From Schistosoma haematobium (lineage: Eukaryota > Platyhelminthes > Trematoda > Strigeidida > Schistosomatidae), in the NCBI RefSeq assembly GCF_000699445.3, contig NC_067198.1, positions 20,726,536-20,790,535 of the forward strand: a DNA stretch of 64,000 bases. The letters are read 5' to 3'. A program made the translations under genes and the position numbers. The notes beneath the pieces were generated by a model. That model saw nothing but the letters and a program-made list of their open reading frames with translations, had not been told where the DNA came from and ran no database searches. Numbering within the stretch: position 1 is the first letter of the stretch; the number at the start of each line of letters is the position of its first letter. Below, one piece after another: positions 24,691-37,914 of the stretch.

Positions 24691-25024
24691 ATTCAACCTC
24701 TCTTTGATCTAATTCTTCCCTAAATTTGATATTTGTAGGAAGATATTTCTTTTGAATTATCGGCGATCCTTTAGGATGTAGTCTTGGTGTTAAGTTACTA
24801 TCATTGAATCCAGTTGAATAGACGTTCCTGATAAGTGTCTATCGAAGTTCGAGTGGTTTATAATCGATTGTATCGGGAGAACATATTCGCATAATCCTCC
24901 AGAATAAACAGTGAATAAAACTTCTCATTCTACTCAATGGGACTCAACTTCGGAAATTCATATACTGACCATTTCAAAACGGTTTCCTACAAATAGACAT
25001 TTGTAAGGAAAATCAATTCGTCGA

Positions 25025-25320
25025 ATGAAAATTTTTTACACTACTGAGGCGTTAGCAATCCACCAGTTCAAGCCCGATCTTTGTGTACAAAAGCTATACG
25101 TTCAACATCTCATACATTCTTAGCCATAATTCCCTTCTCCAGTATGGTTTGGTCGTGTTTTTACTTTTTATCATTGCTTTTCACTTGTATAAACCGTAAT
25201 CAGTTATTATTATCCTCTGACAATCTTTCATGACTATTATTCAGTTATTGCTACGACCTTTCGGTGGTCCTCTTGTTTTTTGTCGTATCTGTTAAATGGA
25301 CAATTATGGACAATTCTGAG
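25025..25320 (+). repeat. Right arm of PLE-derived inverted repeat
   Basis: The plus strand encodes ALAIHQFKPDLCVQKLYVQH (compare AIAIKRLKPDLCIQKETV at the end of PLE family 2), followed by a 3'UTR matching the other arm. The spacer between the arms is about 330 bp and has no recognised content. Partial inverted copies are common in Penelope elements. Confidence 0.8.
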
Positions 25321-28300
25321 TCGTGAATTGTTTTCATCCTCCTATTCTTCTTTAACCCTTGGATCTTAACGCAGCCTTCTTTAGATATTTGAAATCTCAA
25401 ACAGTTTTATGATCTAATATCTTCTGTCCTTCTATAGACTCAGATATTTATCAGACAACTTTAAATACAAATATACAGCTTAACTAAATGATTTCGTCGA
25501 AAAGGAAATTTTCTTCATTGAATTCTTTTTCATGATTAATCCAATCACACATAGAATTACTCTAATTATATAGATCAGTTTGAAAATTCAATCTTTCTTA
25601 AATAGTCTAATGTAATTTTTTTTACTTGTTCACCACTATTTGTGTACACATAGAATATATTGTATTTGTTTTGTCACATGGATGTTAGAGATGATAATAA
25701 TGATTGTCTAAACTTTGTTAAAATGCGATATTTTAGCAAAAAAATGCACAAAATTGTGCAAAAAAAAGAAAAATAGATGGTGAAATTATGTCACCAAAAC
25801 CTACAACTCTCTTTTTTCTAAGTTTCAGGAATTCTGTTCATTCATTATTTTCTTTTCATTTTGTTAAAACTTACTTTTATGCAGGTTTTTTTTCTCAAAA
25901 GAAAAATATTAAAAATGTTAGAAAACCAAGAAAAATTCTACATTAATTATTATCATAACTATTTTAAATAATAATTAGGTGAAATCAACGAAGTAAATTA
26001 GTCTTATTTTGCCAAATCTGGTGTATTAATTAGAACACGGATAGAAACATTACTGTTAATGTTGTACATGCCAAATAATGTGTTTTAGGAAAATAGCTTA
26101 TTCTGTGAATTAAACACAAGATTTCAGTAACATGGTAAACTATGAGGATCATACACTGAATATTTCATTTGGAAAATTCCATCATTTATCCTTCACATTC
26201 ATATCATAGGTCATAAATAGTTTATTCGGTGGACCCTATGTAAGATTTCTATGCTTACAGTAGACTACATGATAGATTAGTAGAGCTTCGTGTTCTGTGC
26301 CTTTTGAAGTGTACTGCATCATAGTTTTACTCAATGTAATATCACATATTTTAGAAATACTATAATTCGACATGGCTTTTAACTTTATATTGATTTCAAA
26401 TCTTGTCAGTTGATCTTACCATCATAATTAAAACCCTGCATTTTGATTTCGAAGACGAATACTGTTTAGTTTTACCAAGGATTGATGATGATATGTAAGC
26501 ACTGATAATTAAACACCATTCTCATCGAAACTTATATTTGGTAGAATAAAACCACTAGTTATCGCGTACATACCACTTGTCATGAATGTTAGGAAACATT
26601 ATATAACTTCTATGCAGTTATAGTAAGATTATATTAATTATGGAAGCATTATACCGATTTACATCCTCAGACATATTATCCATCTGAAGTGCATTGCATT
26701 TGACGTGTTAGGTACAAATGAATACCAGTAGTTTTATTTTTCTTGGAATATACTACTCATGAGTAGCGTAAAGTTATGGTAAGTCTCATTTTTTTCCTAC
26801 TTTCTCAATACTGTGTTCCAACTGAAGTGAAATATACGAACATACATTTAACTCGTAGTTGCATCGTTACTGGTTCATCAAGTGATTAATTATTTTAGAA
26901 ATTTGTTTAAAATAATTTTAGGGACACATCTACCTATTTTAGAACAGTTTAGTTTAACCCATCATGAAGTCTAATGCTACTACGCAGAACGTTTCACACC
27001 CAGCTTAGATAAACCTTGAAACCGATATATGGAGTACAAGGTGGATCGAGAGTAGATGGATCTTTACAGACTACCTATCTTGATGTATCGGTTTTCATGT
27101 AGCAAACATTAAATTTGTTCATGTTTCTATGATGTTTTTCCTGATGTAGTGGGTGGGAATGGTGAGGATTGTCTAAAACTCTTCTGAATAATGATTGTCT
27201 TTGCCTAATATAAAGACGGAAAATCAGGGTTACTAAATAACTTAGAGCGTACATATGAGTTTTGACCTTTAACCAGGCCAATTTTTAAGCTATTAATTAG
27301 ACTCACAAGTAGTTATACTTGTCATGCCACAAAATATTAGTGTATTAAGTTTAGTTTAATTTCCTTAATGCACCACATCTTCATAGGAGAACTATCATTC
27401 AAATGAAGAGCCCGACAGAAACCTAGTGAAAATATTTCAACTTCTGTTGAATATTGCAGTTAACTCTTCATCAATTCCAATAGAATGAATATATTTCAGA
27501 TCATCGAATATAGATTGAAATATTTCACCCTAATCGGACATCAGTAATAAGGAAAATTAGCGAACCGTTTTAATTATTATAAATAAAATTTACAATATTG
27601 AGTGGTTGCACCACGTTTATTGCTATCTATTATTAGATTGGAATCCAAAAGTTTCGGACTGTGTAAACTATGTATGTCATATTTTCTTAACCTGACGCTG
27701 GATACTTTATCACAAGGGTGAAGACTATTGAATAATGAAATACTATTCGACCTAATGATGTCAAAACTATGAGAAATACATATCCAGCGCTATTAAGTGA
27801 CAGAATGGTGACGACTCATAAACCAAGTTAGATGAATATCAGAAGACAGTAATAGTGGTTAGTAAAATTTGTTATTTCATCACTATATTGAAGGTGTTTA
27901 TGTACAAAGTATTCGGCACAAGATGAACGTAGTTATGACCTGTTAACCGAAACCAATTAAAGTTGCATATTAGCTGAAAACGTGAGAACTAAGTATGTTA
28001 TTAACGGTATATGAGATCTTCTACTAAGAGGTGGAATACTAAAGATTAACTGTAAAAGGTTTGCCTGATGTTCAGATTACCCCTGTTATCATTATCCTTA
28101 TCTAGTACATTATGACAAAATTTCTGATCGAATACATTTTTCCAAATTTTTTAGCGATCCGTCTTTAAAGTTAAGTGCATCTTTTCATTAGTGAGTGAGG
28201 TTTTGAGATATTGAGAGGCTTCTAAACAATTGTAACAACTCAGCCTCAACTAAATATTTATGTAAAGAGCTTACATCACACACAATTGGTGAGAGCTAGA

Positions 28301-29190
28301 GATACTACCACTGTACAGATCGAAGTGAGTAAAGTGCTGTTCAGACAGAGAACATACCGGATAGAGTTTGAGTGCTTTAGCCTCTGGACCAAAGTACTAC
28401 ATCCAACGTTATCAAGACTTCACAATGTCCATTAGTGAAAGTATTCCCGAAGAACAGTTAGTATCTGTCTAGCTACTATGAAGGTTACTGTTGTGAAATC
28501 CTATCTTCATAATGACTTTGTAACAGTGACATATAAAAGCTCTTATACAGTGATTTTTTTCAGACTAAAGCTATCGATATTCAGTTACTTTCCCTCATAT
28601 CGAAAGATAGTTTTATTTACTTAGTTTGTCATGAAACTTTCTGGACGAGAACCAATGACTTGGAACTTCAGCAATTGAATTTATAAGAAACTGTACATAA
28701 AAGACTGACTTTGTTTACTTTATGATAATAGGTGTGTCTCCATACTTTGAATTCATAGATAGAATGGTTACATTTTATGATATATGTATCTGAGTGACTT
28801 GATTACTATAAACTTACAAATATCAATTTGCACTTCCGTGTAGTGCTTCCTAGATAGTAGGTGATCTTCCTACTCATGAACTAACGCAAGCGGCACAGTG
28901 GAGACCGGACTGACCAACCACTCTGCATAAGTCAGGTGGAGATTTGGCTTAATCTTAATTACATGAGAAGAGAGGTCAACTTGAAATGCGTTTGATTGTT
29001 GCATTGAAGGAAAACTCACTTTTATGCATGAACAGACGAGTCTGGAAATGCCCATAAGGTCTGGCAGGGGTGGGCCAGAGCGTAGGCCGAAAAATGTGTA
29101 GTAACCAGTGTACAGTGATCGATACAAAACCGGATTGTGATAAGAGCGTGAAGTGAGCACCTCTTCTATGACGGCTTATTCGGATGCTGA
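25321..29190. other. AT-rich DNA, no gene recognised
   Basis: No convincing exon was seen. A GC-richer patch at 28870-29160 has a 96-codon minus-strand frame with no recognised family. Confidence 0.4.
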
Positions 29191-29227
29191 TTTGAATACT
29201 CGATATTCAACCAATGAAATACCTAGG

Positions 29228-29475
29228 GCGATCGCATCTATACCTATATGTATAGTATGGGGTATATGGGCCTTGGCTTATGCATTTATGTGTGAATGTA
29301 TCGTATAATTGCGAGCGGAAACTTCTACGCCTATATGTACTTGTGGGAAGAGTGGACTTGTTGAAGCTTTATATTATTGCATGTAAACCACACTAGCAAC
29401 CGCGCCCATCTATGCCCTTATGTATAGCACTGGAATGTTTGTATCTTTGATACCTGCATTTGAATATATGTATAT
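29228..29475. repeat. Degenerate tandem repeat, period about 86 bp
   Basis: Three related blocks occur at 29234, 29321 and 29406 (GCATCTATACCTATATGTAT; ACTTCTACGCCTATATGTAC; CCATCTATGCCCTTATGTAT), spaced 87 and 85 bp apart. The sequence between them is only weakly conserved. Confidence 0.5.
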
Positions 29476-30105
29476 TAAACATAACTGGGGATAGGTCCCG
29501 CGTTTTTCCATTTGTGAACTTATTAGTAACTCACCAGCGCTTTTAGTTTGCATAAAAGCTTCCAAAAGTGATAGGAAAAATGTAGTATATGTCAGTAAGA
29601 ATACATCTGTACTACATAGTGTGGGTTGAGTTAATCACCCATGCTAATTACATCACTATCTCTTTATACATATTTTCCCCAGTGTCCATTCGTATTGTCT
29701 TTGCAAAGCTCTTCTCTACCCAAAGAGTCATGAGGTTCTCCACCTATGTTGAGCGGGAATAACTATAACTAACTACTAATAAACATTACGATGATAGACC
29801 TTTAAAACAATGAACGGTCAATTGATTTTAAATTCACTGAATTAAAGAATAATAAAACAATTCGTCAACATAAATTAATTATTCTGGAAGTGTAAACTAA
29901 ACAGGATGAATTTAATAATACAACAACTGTTGAAATGTTTTCTTTGAAGTAATACAAAATAGCAAATATTGAGTTTTTTATTTTTTTATTTTTAAAGAAA
30001 ATTCTTCAAATAACACCTTTCTGATTTTGAGAGTATATTCGGAATAAAATGTTTATTAATAAAGGTAGCTTTGTAATAGCATAAAATTCACCTTTAATTA
30101 TCGAA

Positions 30106-30404
30106 TTAGTTATACTTACGATGAAATAAATTCATACATGTTGGCACAATAAAAACTGTAATGAACGGACAAATAGTGCCTTGTAAAAATGAATTAAATA
30201 AATGTAACATATTAAAATGACTTTTCATCACTTCATCACTAATATTAATTGTAGAAAGACTGATTATCTGGTTACATATTGATTCCATAAGTCTTGTACT
30301 AATAACCACAATTATTAAACTGAATAGAATAATCGGTAGGGAATTTGTGTCTAATACTGATTGTTTAGAATGTGTTGGTTTAAGGCGCAAACCTAAAGAT
30401 AAAC
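30106..30404 (-). CDS. G6PC: G6Pase last coding exon
   Basis: The acceptor TTTATTCAG precedes 30404, and the frame ends at TAA (30106-30108) after LFHRKYN. It encodes two membrane segments, the first being PIILFSLIIVVIST. The terminus lacks an obvious dilysine retrieval signal; its last charged residues are HRK. Confidence 0.85.
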
Positions 30405-33400
30405 CTGAATAAAAAGAAATACAGGAATTAGTTCAATAAACAAACAGATATTTAAGAAATGGAATACAATATATGAGTGACTGTTGCAATCACTAGTTCG
30501 ATATGAACTAACGTTTATCATTAGACCGATGGATCAGATATGAATATATTCAAGAAACAAGTAAAGATATTTCCAACGACTATTTAACATTAATCAGTAC
30601 AGAAACCATGATAACAAAGTTTATTAGATTAAATAACTTTTTTTATGGGAAACTAGTAATCTCGTATTACTGGGTGGTGAATTTATGTAAACTATACACA
30701 CAGACATCAAGTTAACATTTATTGAGAAAACGAAATAATTAGACAGTCGTTTTTTCATAATTTGAAACTCTTCAATGATATTTATCCATAATCATGTTTC
30801 ATATAGTGAAGACTAATTAAAGACTGTGGTGTGAACAGTCACCTATTGAAGCTAGTCACATTTGCAGATATCCAAAATTATTTAGTTATGACAAAATAGA
30901 CGAACTATCTCGTACTGTAAAATAACTGAAAACTTCACAGTCAAATGGGTTTTAGGATTTAATATTTTCTGCACACAATCACAAACTACTCTAACACCTA
31001 AGGCTGGACAGAATACTAGTATATATCTTCAGACTCTGGCTTGATATCAGTTCATAGGATTACTGATGATTAATCTTATTAGTATCCGGAAGTAAAACTT
31101 TCCTGGTTGGTCTCAAAAGAACCATAGTAATCCATGACTGAGAACTTTAGATAATAAGGCTCGAAATCGGATGCAGTGACAAGGTATGGATTTAATTTGC
31201 GACTTTGTGTAAATCTTTAATTTTAATATTATCTAAACTTCTCACTTCTTTCCTTCCGATCAGTTAGTTTTAAACACCACTAATATTTTGATTAATCTGC
31301 TGTGCATCATCTTAGTTTCTTCTTGTTCGGTTGATATGAAATGTGACAACTTACGAAAACAAAATACCAGCCAGAAAATCATAACATGAAGAGATTAGTA
31401 CTATAAAGGACGTACCAGTAGCAGTCCCAGCAATTCGTGAAAATCCCATCATAAGACTTGTTGATAAGTGAATCCATTCTGGTCGTAAACATGCTGATTG
31501 TGCTAAATTTATACTCCAATTAGGATCTACTTTTATACCATACTCTAAGAATACGCTGAAAACGTATGCAAACATGAATGAACAGAAGCCCAACCACAAT
31601 AGTCTGTTTGGATGAGTTAAGAGATAAACAGCTTGTACATGTAACCAGTTTATTTTGACTTCGATTTTTGAACTGAGAAAACTACCAGGTAAACTAAATA
31701 ATAACCCAACTGCGATACCTAAATTTAAAACAGAATATACGAGAATAAGTTAAGTAAACTATGGTAGTAGTTAGTAAAGAGCTATTCTGAAAGATAGTTT
31801 TTGAAATTGCAAATCATGTCACAAAGAAGAGTAGCAAACATAAATTAGTGAACACAATAACTGAAGTTAAATAAGATATAGACAAAACATCGAAAATCCA
31901 TAGTGATATATGTTACTCAATGCCCTACTGAGAATCAAATCATAAGAGATTAAAAAGTGTATTTCATATCTTCAACATCAATGGCTCTTCATATAAAATA
32001 ATGAACTTTGTTAGGAGACGGAAATATTATAAAAAAAGTTCACAAAAATAAGCATGAATACAAAATCTCACGAACAACTTCATCTTTGTCATATGTTTGA
32101 GCACAGAAATTTAACAATCATGTTTCTACAGCATTTAAAATAACTAGTTAATAGTAATGGAGCGACAGCTTTTTCAGTGTGATTTGCACTTTTTTCTGAG
32201 ACATGTTTTCTTATCTTTAATTATACACTCATCTTGCTTATTTACATGATATTCTTATTAATAATCATTCTCAATGTTATTATTATTAATATCATCACAA
32301 CTATGACACAATAATTCCCATGTTGCATTAACTTGTTTTTACATACCATTTTAACTTATTGATTACAATTTATCACCTTCATAAAGGTGTAGTTTTTTCT
32401 CACCCTTCATATATAACCTTTTCACAACGTTACCAATAATGTCATTTTATTTAACGGTTGAATTCATGAGTTGATCTAATCTAGACCACTATTGAAAACC
32501 TAGAAGCACTGAATGGTCGTTTCGCCCTAGTATTGGACTCCTCAGCAATGCGCATTCACGATCCCGCACGCGTTGTCTGGACCCAGGACTTTCGGTCTCG
32601 CGTGCAAACGCTTAACTTCTAGTTAGTAAGTTGTAGCATTTAGAACTCAACTATCGTGAAGCTTGCCTTTCAATTTATACAGTGGATGAATCCAACCTTA
32701 ATATTTTGTCTATTGAAAAATAAAAATAATCTGAATAATTCACAGTGGCATCTCTTAGTTCAGTGAAAATGAATATCTCGTGGTAACTGGAAATATATTC
32801 TTATTTTCCAAGTTTTTACTATTTTACAATGAAAATACGTTCACTTTTAGAGTTGGCACATCAGAATTAAACAGACAAGCGATATATAGATTATTTATTG
32901 TGGTTTTGCATACAGCGATTGAATAATAATTTGTTTTTGAAAAAACTGGTAATTATAAAATAATTTAACAAAAGTGAAAATGATTGTTACCAGATATTAG
33001 TCCTAAAATGACTTGATGAGGAAAATGTGCTGCCAAGTAACAGCGGCTAAGGGCAATTAACCCAAAAACTAAACAGGATAGTGTTATCAAACATCGTTGA
33101 TGGTTTCGACTAAAATAAATAAGGATGAACAATAGGGGTTAAGTTTACAGAAACTCGAACAGAAAAAAAGAAAAACTTATGTCTCGATATGAAATGAAAC
33201 CTTCCTGCTTTTAATCAGTTGGTTCCCATCAAACAGATTCCAATGTAGGCCAGTTTGAATACGACGATAACCAGTTTCTTCTAGGTCTTGGATAGCCATT
33301 TAGTTTAATTAAAAGTTTCAAATTGGATTGCCTTCTCGAATATGACTAGACAAATATGAAAACTAACTATCGAAACAGAATAGATGTGTTTCTTGTTGAG

Positions 33401-36400
33401 CAGTTACAAGACAAATTAGCCCAAATCCCTCATTATGACTTGATTAATAACTTTTAAACTCAATCGTACTTCTTTGATCAAGGCCATCAACAATCCTCAT
33501 ATTTCATCCCCCTATGATAGACCATAGAAATATCTTCAGTAATTTATTTTCTTTACCTTAAGTTAGAACGCGTGTGAAAAAGAAAAAAAATAACATCAGT
33601 TCGCCATCTATATTGTTTTGATAATAACTCTGTTGCTAATGCAAAGATTTCTCTTCATTCACTTTTCATTGAAGAATTACAGTTTTTGCAATATATAGTT
33701 CTATTACTGTAGCTACTTTCTCCCGCAATATTCAACAAAATTAAGGTTGAGTACTTTAATTACTTTTATCGTTGACTTAAATGCAATAGATATGTTAATC
33801 AGTTAGATCTAGGCTGAACAACATTTTCGAGAGTGGTTTCCCAAGTACTTCCTATTGGTAAATTTTAAAGTCACAGTATCTTTAAGCAATAAGCTGGACA
33901 ATAAGTAACAATAATAAAGCGAAATACATACTTTTTTAATTTATGGTAGAAGTAAGTTATCATTGGTGTTAGGCTTGCTACAGTTACCATACAATGGCCT
34001 GATGGACTTCCAGGTCCAGTTTCACATGTTAGTGGGTACTGTTTTACAGATAAGTCAGGGTCGGTCAGCGATCGATTCAGTGTAAGCCACCAATATGGCC
34101 GATGACCATATAACATCCTGCAGATTGAAAAATGAATCAGAATTAAGCCAAAAAGGCTTACAAAGACATTTTTAACAGTTCAACCCACTAAATATTTAAA
34201 AGTAAGAGAATAAACAATCTACAAAGAGCTTAAGTGAAAAATTAACACATGAGTTTGAAGTTACAAAAAATATTAGACGAACGAATGAAGATTGCCCGTC
34301 AAAAGAATTCGCCAATTACAGTTTTTCTGTATGTCCGTCGTGATCACAAACGAAAAATTGCTTAGACACTGATAATCTTGCTTACACATGTAGTGATTAG
34401 TGTTAGGCCAGTGAAAATTAGATGTCATTGACCACTAAACGTGAACAAACGGACACTCAGCTTACTTATTACTTAATACATAATTTCCTTCACACCACTG
34501 ATTTCTACTTTGGACCCACTGACTGTAGATTGCTTGTGATTGTGATGAATAAGATATTGTCTAACTTATGCCTTGGTTCTGCATATATGGACGTGGATCG
34601 TATATCTGGTATGGCGTGCCCAGTTTGTGCACAGACTAACGATTGGAATAAATAGAAGTTTCAGTGATAGTACTTATTATAAGTTCAGTATGAGAGGGGA
34701 AAGATATTCTCGTGAGCTTCAGAATAAAATACACCACAAATGTACAACAAATTCAGAAATAAAAATATGAAACATGATAACCGAATGTCTTCAGTGTAAT
34801 CTCATCGCGACAAAATATTACCAATTCAACGTTTCATAAATATTGGTTAAACAGATAACTAGATTGACAATACGTGCTTTACATTTCCATTACTTACTTT
34901 ATATAGTCCATATCTGTTTACGAATCTTCATCGTTCTCTTCTAACAACGCAAAGTTTGTCAAGAATATCTGTTCTATGCAATAACTACTTATAGCACTTC
35001 GCCTAAAAGTCCTAGATAATAGGACGAAATATTTTAGAGTATTTGTACAGCCTAGGACGATATTATATACAATCAGATGCATCCACGTTCATTTTAAGTC
35101 TAGATGTGTATTGAACGAGAACTCAGATGGGGACAACCAATTTATTGTTCAATACGACATTACAGATTTCTATGATAAAATGTGAAAACCATACATTAAA
35201 TATTTCGTTTGCCAATCCTCAATCAATTGTCTCAAATTTCATCGTTCTTCATTGCTATTGCCATTACTCTCTGTTTTCATTCTCGTTCTCTTCACACCGA
35301 TCTTCTCAAACTTATGTTCATCGAAATAAGTAGCATACATCACAGATTTGGTTTCATGTTACAACCTTTGATATATGTTGTTAAGAAAACTTCAAAGTGA
35401 TTAAACAGAACTCTTCAGCAAGTAAAAAATGGTGACTACTATTTTAAACTTCAACAAAAAGAAATCGTGGGTTTTGTAGACGATATGTCCAGCAAAGAGA
35501 AGCAGTGACTGTGGAATACTTAAAGAACAGCCCTAAACTGGTTATAGCAGAATAAATCCACCTAAATCTCTAATGTCCTGTTACAATGGATTAGGCTCAT
35601 GTTTCTCGTTTATCCTATTTTGATGCACTGACAACCTGAGATGACACAATATAGTTACAATCCTTTCTCAAACATACTGAAACCAATCCATTACAACTTA
35701 TCCTTATTATTCGATTTTAAAGAATATCGCTTATTGACTAATGAATTTAGGTCATTTGATACACTGGTATTTCCAGTTATATAAACAAGCGATATTAATC
35801 CATACATGGTATAACACATATCTGATATTATCCAAGTAATTTAAAATGGAGATTAGTGTAGAACAATATTTCCATTTTGAAAATAGCTGAAAGTTTTAGG
35901 AATACTGCATACAAACAAATAACGGCATTAAAAGGTAGGGTGTGAAACATTAACTGTCGATACAAAAATGAGTTAAACTTTTGGATCCAATACAGATTAA
36001 AAGTCTCAGCACAAATTAGAAAAATACTGACCACTTAAGTATTCCGTTTAACCAGTCTGCTAAAGCCGTACATAAGATTGTCGTGATCCCCAATGTTGGA
36101 TCAGTATAATAAGCAGTTGGAAACGTCAGTGAGTAGGCAGTATTAGGACTACCGATATGACTAACGACTGTAAACAAAGGCTCCAGACGCTAAAATCATA
36201 AACAAAATTCAGTTGTTGAGACCCAAATCTAATAAAAAGAGATTGTTTTACTGAACGAAAACAATCAATCATATTATCAGGACAAATAGAATAATAATTA
36301 GATATCAGTACATTTCATCTCATTTTTTACTAGTTAACGGATTAAAAAAAATCTCTATTAAAATTATTTCATTATCTTACAGATGGATTCAATCTATTCA

Positions 36401-36416
36401 GATATGTTGTAGCTAC
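30106..36416 (-). CDS. G6PC: Glucose-6-phosphatase catalytic subunit (gene span, N-terminus incomplete)
   Basis: The enzyme hydrolyses glucose 6-phosphate in the ER lumen, the last step of gluconeogenesis and glycogen breakdown. Coding exons, 5' to 3': 36416-36381 (probable), 36189-36032, 34117-33932, 33109-32991, 31718-31416, 30404-30106. All junctions are GT-AG and phases agree. The spliced protein has the family motifs KWMLYGHRPYWW (active-site Lys and Arg), TCETGPGSPSGHCM (PSGH, catalytic His) and LSRCYLAAHFPHQVILG (Arg, and the His that receives the phosphate). The recovered exons code about 366 residues, against 357 for the human enzyme, and remaining segments are hydrophobic as expected for a nine-helix protein. 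The start codon was not located. An Sm-alpha SINE sits in the intron between 32991 and 31718. Confidence 0.92.
31416..31718 (-). CDS. G6PC: G6Pase exon
   Basis: The acceptor AAATTTAG and the donor ACTG|GTACGT fit the phases of the flanking exons. It encodes about 100 residues with membrane segments IAVGLLFSLPGSFLS and RLLWLGFCSFMFAYVFSVFL, plus the lumenal stretch VDPNWSINLAQSACLRPEW. Confidence 0.9.
32470..32640 (-). mobile_element. Sm-alpha-type SINE in G6Pase intron, best-kept hammerhead
   Basis: On the minus strand a decayed tRNA-like head is followed by the hammerhead at 32503-32554. All core boxes are intact: CTGAGGA (32545-32539), stem II GTCC/GGGC and GAAA. Stem I, GCATTG against CAGTGC, pairs over six positions with one G-U. 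Stem III is C-GACC-A (one mismatch) and the cleavage triplet is ATT. It is antisense-neutral: the element and the host gene share the minus strand, so the motif lies in sense in the G6Pase pre-mRNA. Confidence 0.8.
32991..33109 (-). CDS. G6PC: G6Pase exon with phosphate-acceptor His
   Basis: Acceptor TATTTTAG, donor ATCTG|GTAACA. It encodes RNHQRCLITLSCLVFG and then SRCYLAAHFPHQVILGLIS, nearly identical to the family's SRxYLAAHFPHQVxxGxxSG block. Confidence 0.95.
33932..34117 (-). CDS. G6PC: G6Pase exon with active-site RP and PSGH motifs
   Basis: Acceptor TCAATCTGCAG, donor AAAAAA|GTATGT. It encodes MLYGHRPYWW, KQYPLTCETGPGSPSGH and a membrane segment. The first base completes the Trp codon split across the preceding intron. 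Confidence 0.95.
35001..35030 (+). ncRNA. Hammerhead-like relic in G6Pase intron
   Basis: A six-base-pair stem II (GTCCTA/TAGGAC) is followed directly by GAAAT, and preceded by CTAAAA where CUGANGA is expected. It reads as a decayed ribozyme motif. Confidence 0.3.
36032..36189 (-). CDS. G6PC: G6Pase N-terminal exon
   Basis: Acceptor TATGATTTTAG, donor AAGTG|GTCAGT. It encodes 52 codons including LFTVVSHIGSPNTAYSLTFP and LADWLNGILK, which align without gaps to the vertebrate N-terminal region ending in DWLNLVFKW. Confidence 0.9.
36381..36416 (-). CDS. G6PC: Probable 36-nt G6Pase exon
   Basis: Between CTATAG and the strong donor TCT|GTAAGAT lie twelve codons, VATTYLNRLNPS. Joined to the next exon they align without gaps to the vertebrate segment around THYLQVNYQDSQDW. 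The phase (0) agrees with the next exon. A stop directly upstream in frame means the acceptor must be here. The initiating exon remains unfound. Confidence 0.55.
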
Positions 36417-36869
36417 CTATAGCCTGGGATATGTAAGCAATGTAATCTTGGACTCTAAAGTTCCGTAGCATCACTTCGGAGTTAATTTGCACTAAAACTT
36501 TGCCTTGACTATGAAAACACACAAACAGAAAAAAACAATTGATTCGTATGCGTTCAAATCCGTTTTTGACCTGATTTCTCTTCATAAGCTGATCAGGAGG
36601 TAGGTAATAACAAACCGGCTACTTATACCATACTTTCTCTCTAAGTGAAAAGTTGGAGGAAGAGAGGGTACACCACTCGATGATCTTGAGAATCGGCCCA
36701 AACTGAAACTATTAAACATAATTAGTTGTAATTTGCTTCAACACGGGATTCTACCTAACTCAAGACTAGGATTTGAGAAAAAGTAGAGGTAACCAGATCA
36801 GAACAGTGAAACTGCTCTACAACAAAATGAATTATGTCTTCACTCCCAAGTGGCCATCATATACCACTA

Positions 36870-37890
36870 TCTTTCCTCAGACGAATAAAATGTTTTTATT
36901 AAAGCACATAGATGTAGCCAGTGATGCACTATGATATTGATTGACCAAAGCAATAAATAGAACGTTTAACACAGCTAACTTGTCTTTCGTTTTTCAGCCA
37001 ACCTGTGGTGATTGCTCAACCAAAGGATAAGTTACTTGGTTTCGGCACATCTAAGTGTTTCAAATAATTCAGCTGCTCCTGTGGAGAAAGCTAATATTGG
37101 GAGCACAACCGGACAACTGAGCCATCGAATCAGTTAACGCTTTACTTCGTAATTAAAAAAGTGTGTCATCAAAACAACATGCAGCTCTGTTCTATCACAC
37201 TTGACCAATATCAATCATGTAGTAGATAAAACAGGCCACTTAAAGTAATTTATTGTACTCCTATTAGTTTTCCTTGTTGAATTTAGTCTCGTCACTTACA
37301 CGTAGCAGAAGGTATGGGGATTCGAGAAAATAATCTAAGTCTTTGTATTCATAAGGAATCTGTAGCATTTATCTTTACTGTGGTAAAACTAGGCTTAGCG
37401 AACGATCATACTTACCATTACTTTTCATACGCTTTGTTCATTTATTTTTCTTCACCGCTTTTTCAGATATATGTTTTACTTTCCATTTATCTGAACACTT
37501 TTTATTACATGATTTCAATAATTTTGGATAAATGTTAATTGAATGTCTGTTTTCTCAAGGCTTCAGTCTACATCCTACCATGAAACATTGATTAAAGCCT
37601 TTATTATTCATATCACAACTAGTACACCTGTAATCACACTATCAATTTGCACCTTCTGCTTACTATGTTTATTTATTCAATTTATTATATTGTTATCACT
37701 GACTCATAAACTCCGTTGATTGACTTAGTAATTTTATATATGTATATAAACATTATTGTATACTAGAGTAAAGCCCGATGAGGATCTAATTGCAAACAAT
37801 GTTGTTCGCTAATATATGTTGTTATTATTCACAATATGGGGATTTTTAAAATATTCATTTGACTTTATGGGCTATACAGTAACTATCCAC
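36870..37890 (+). pseudogene. Decayed PLE family 1 (3' end)
   Basis: 36890-37270 carries a broken version of the C-terminal half of 18690-20639. Recognisable pieces are AINRTFNTANLSF and, in another frame, the CSCGES/ANIGSTTGQL region of the GIY-YIG domain. The 3'UTR (37330-37890) aligns with 20640-21010 and then 21651-21890 without the LINE found there. CCGATGAGGATCTAATTGCAAAC at 37775-37797 is a degenerate hammerhead-like block. Confidence 0.75.
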
Positions 37891-37914
37891 TAGCCAAAAT
37901 TACAATGTAAATAA

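Noticed and set aside
28870..29160. Minus-strand 96-codon frame as a gene
   Set aside because: No family motif or exon structure; could be repeat-derived, but no second copy was seen here.
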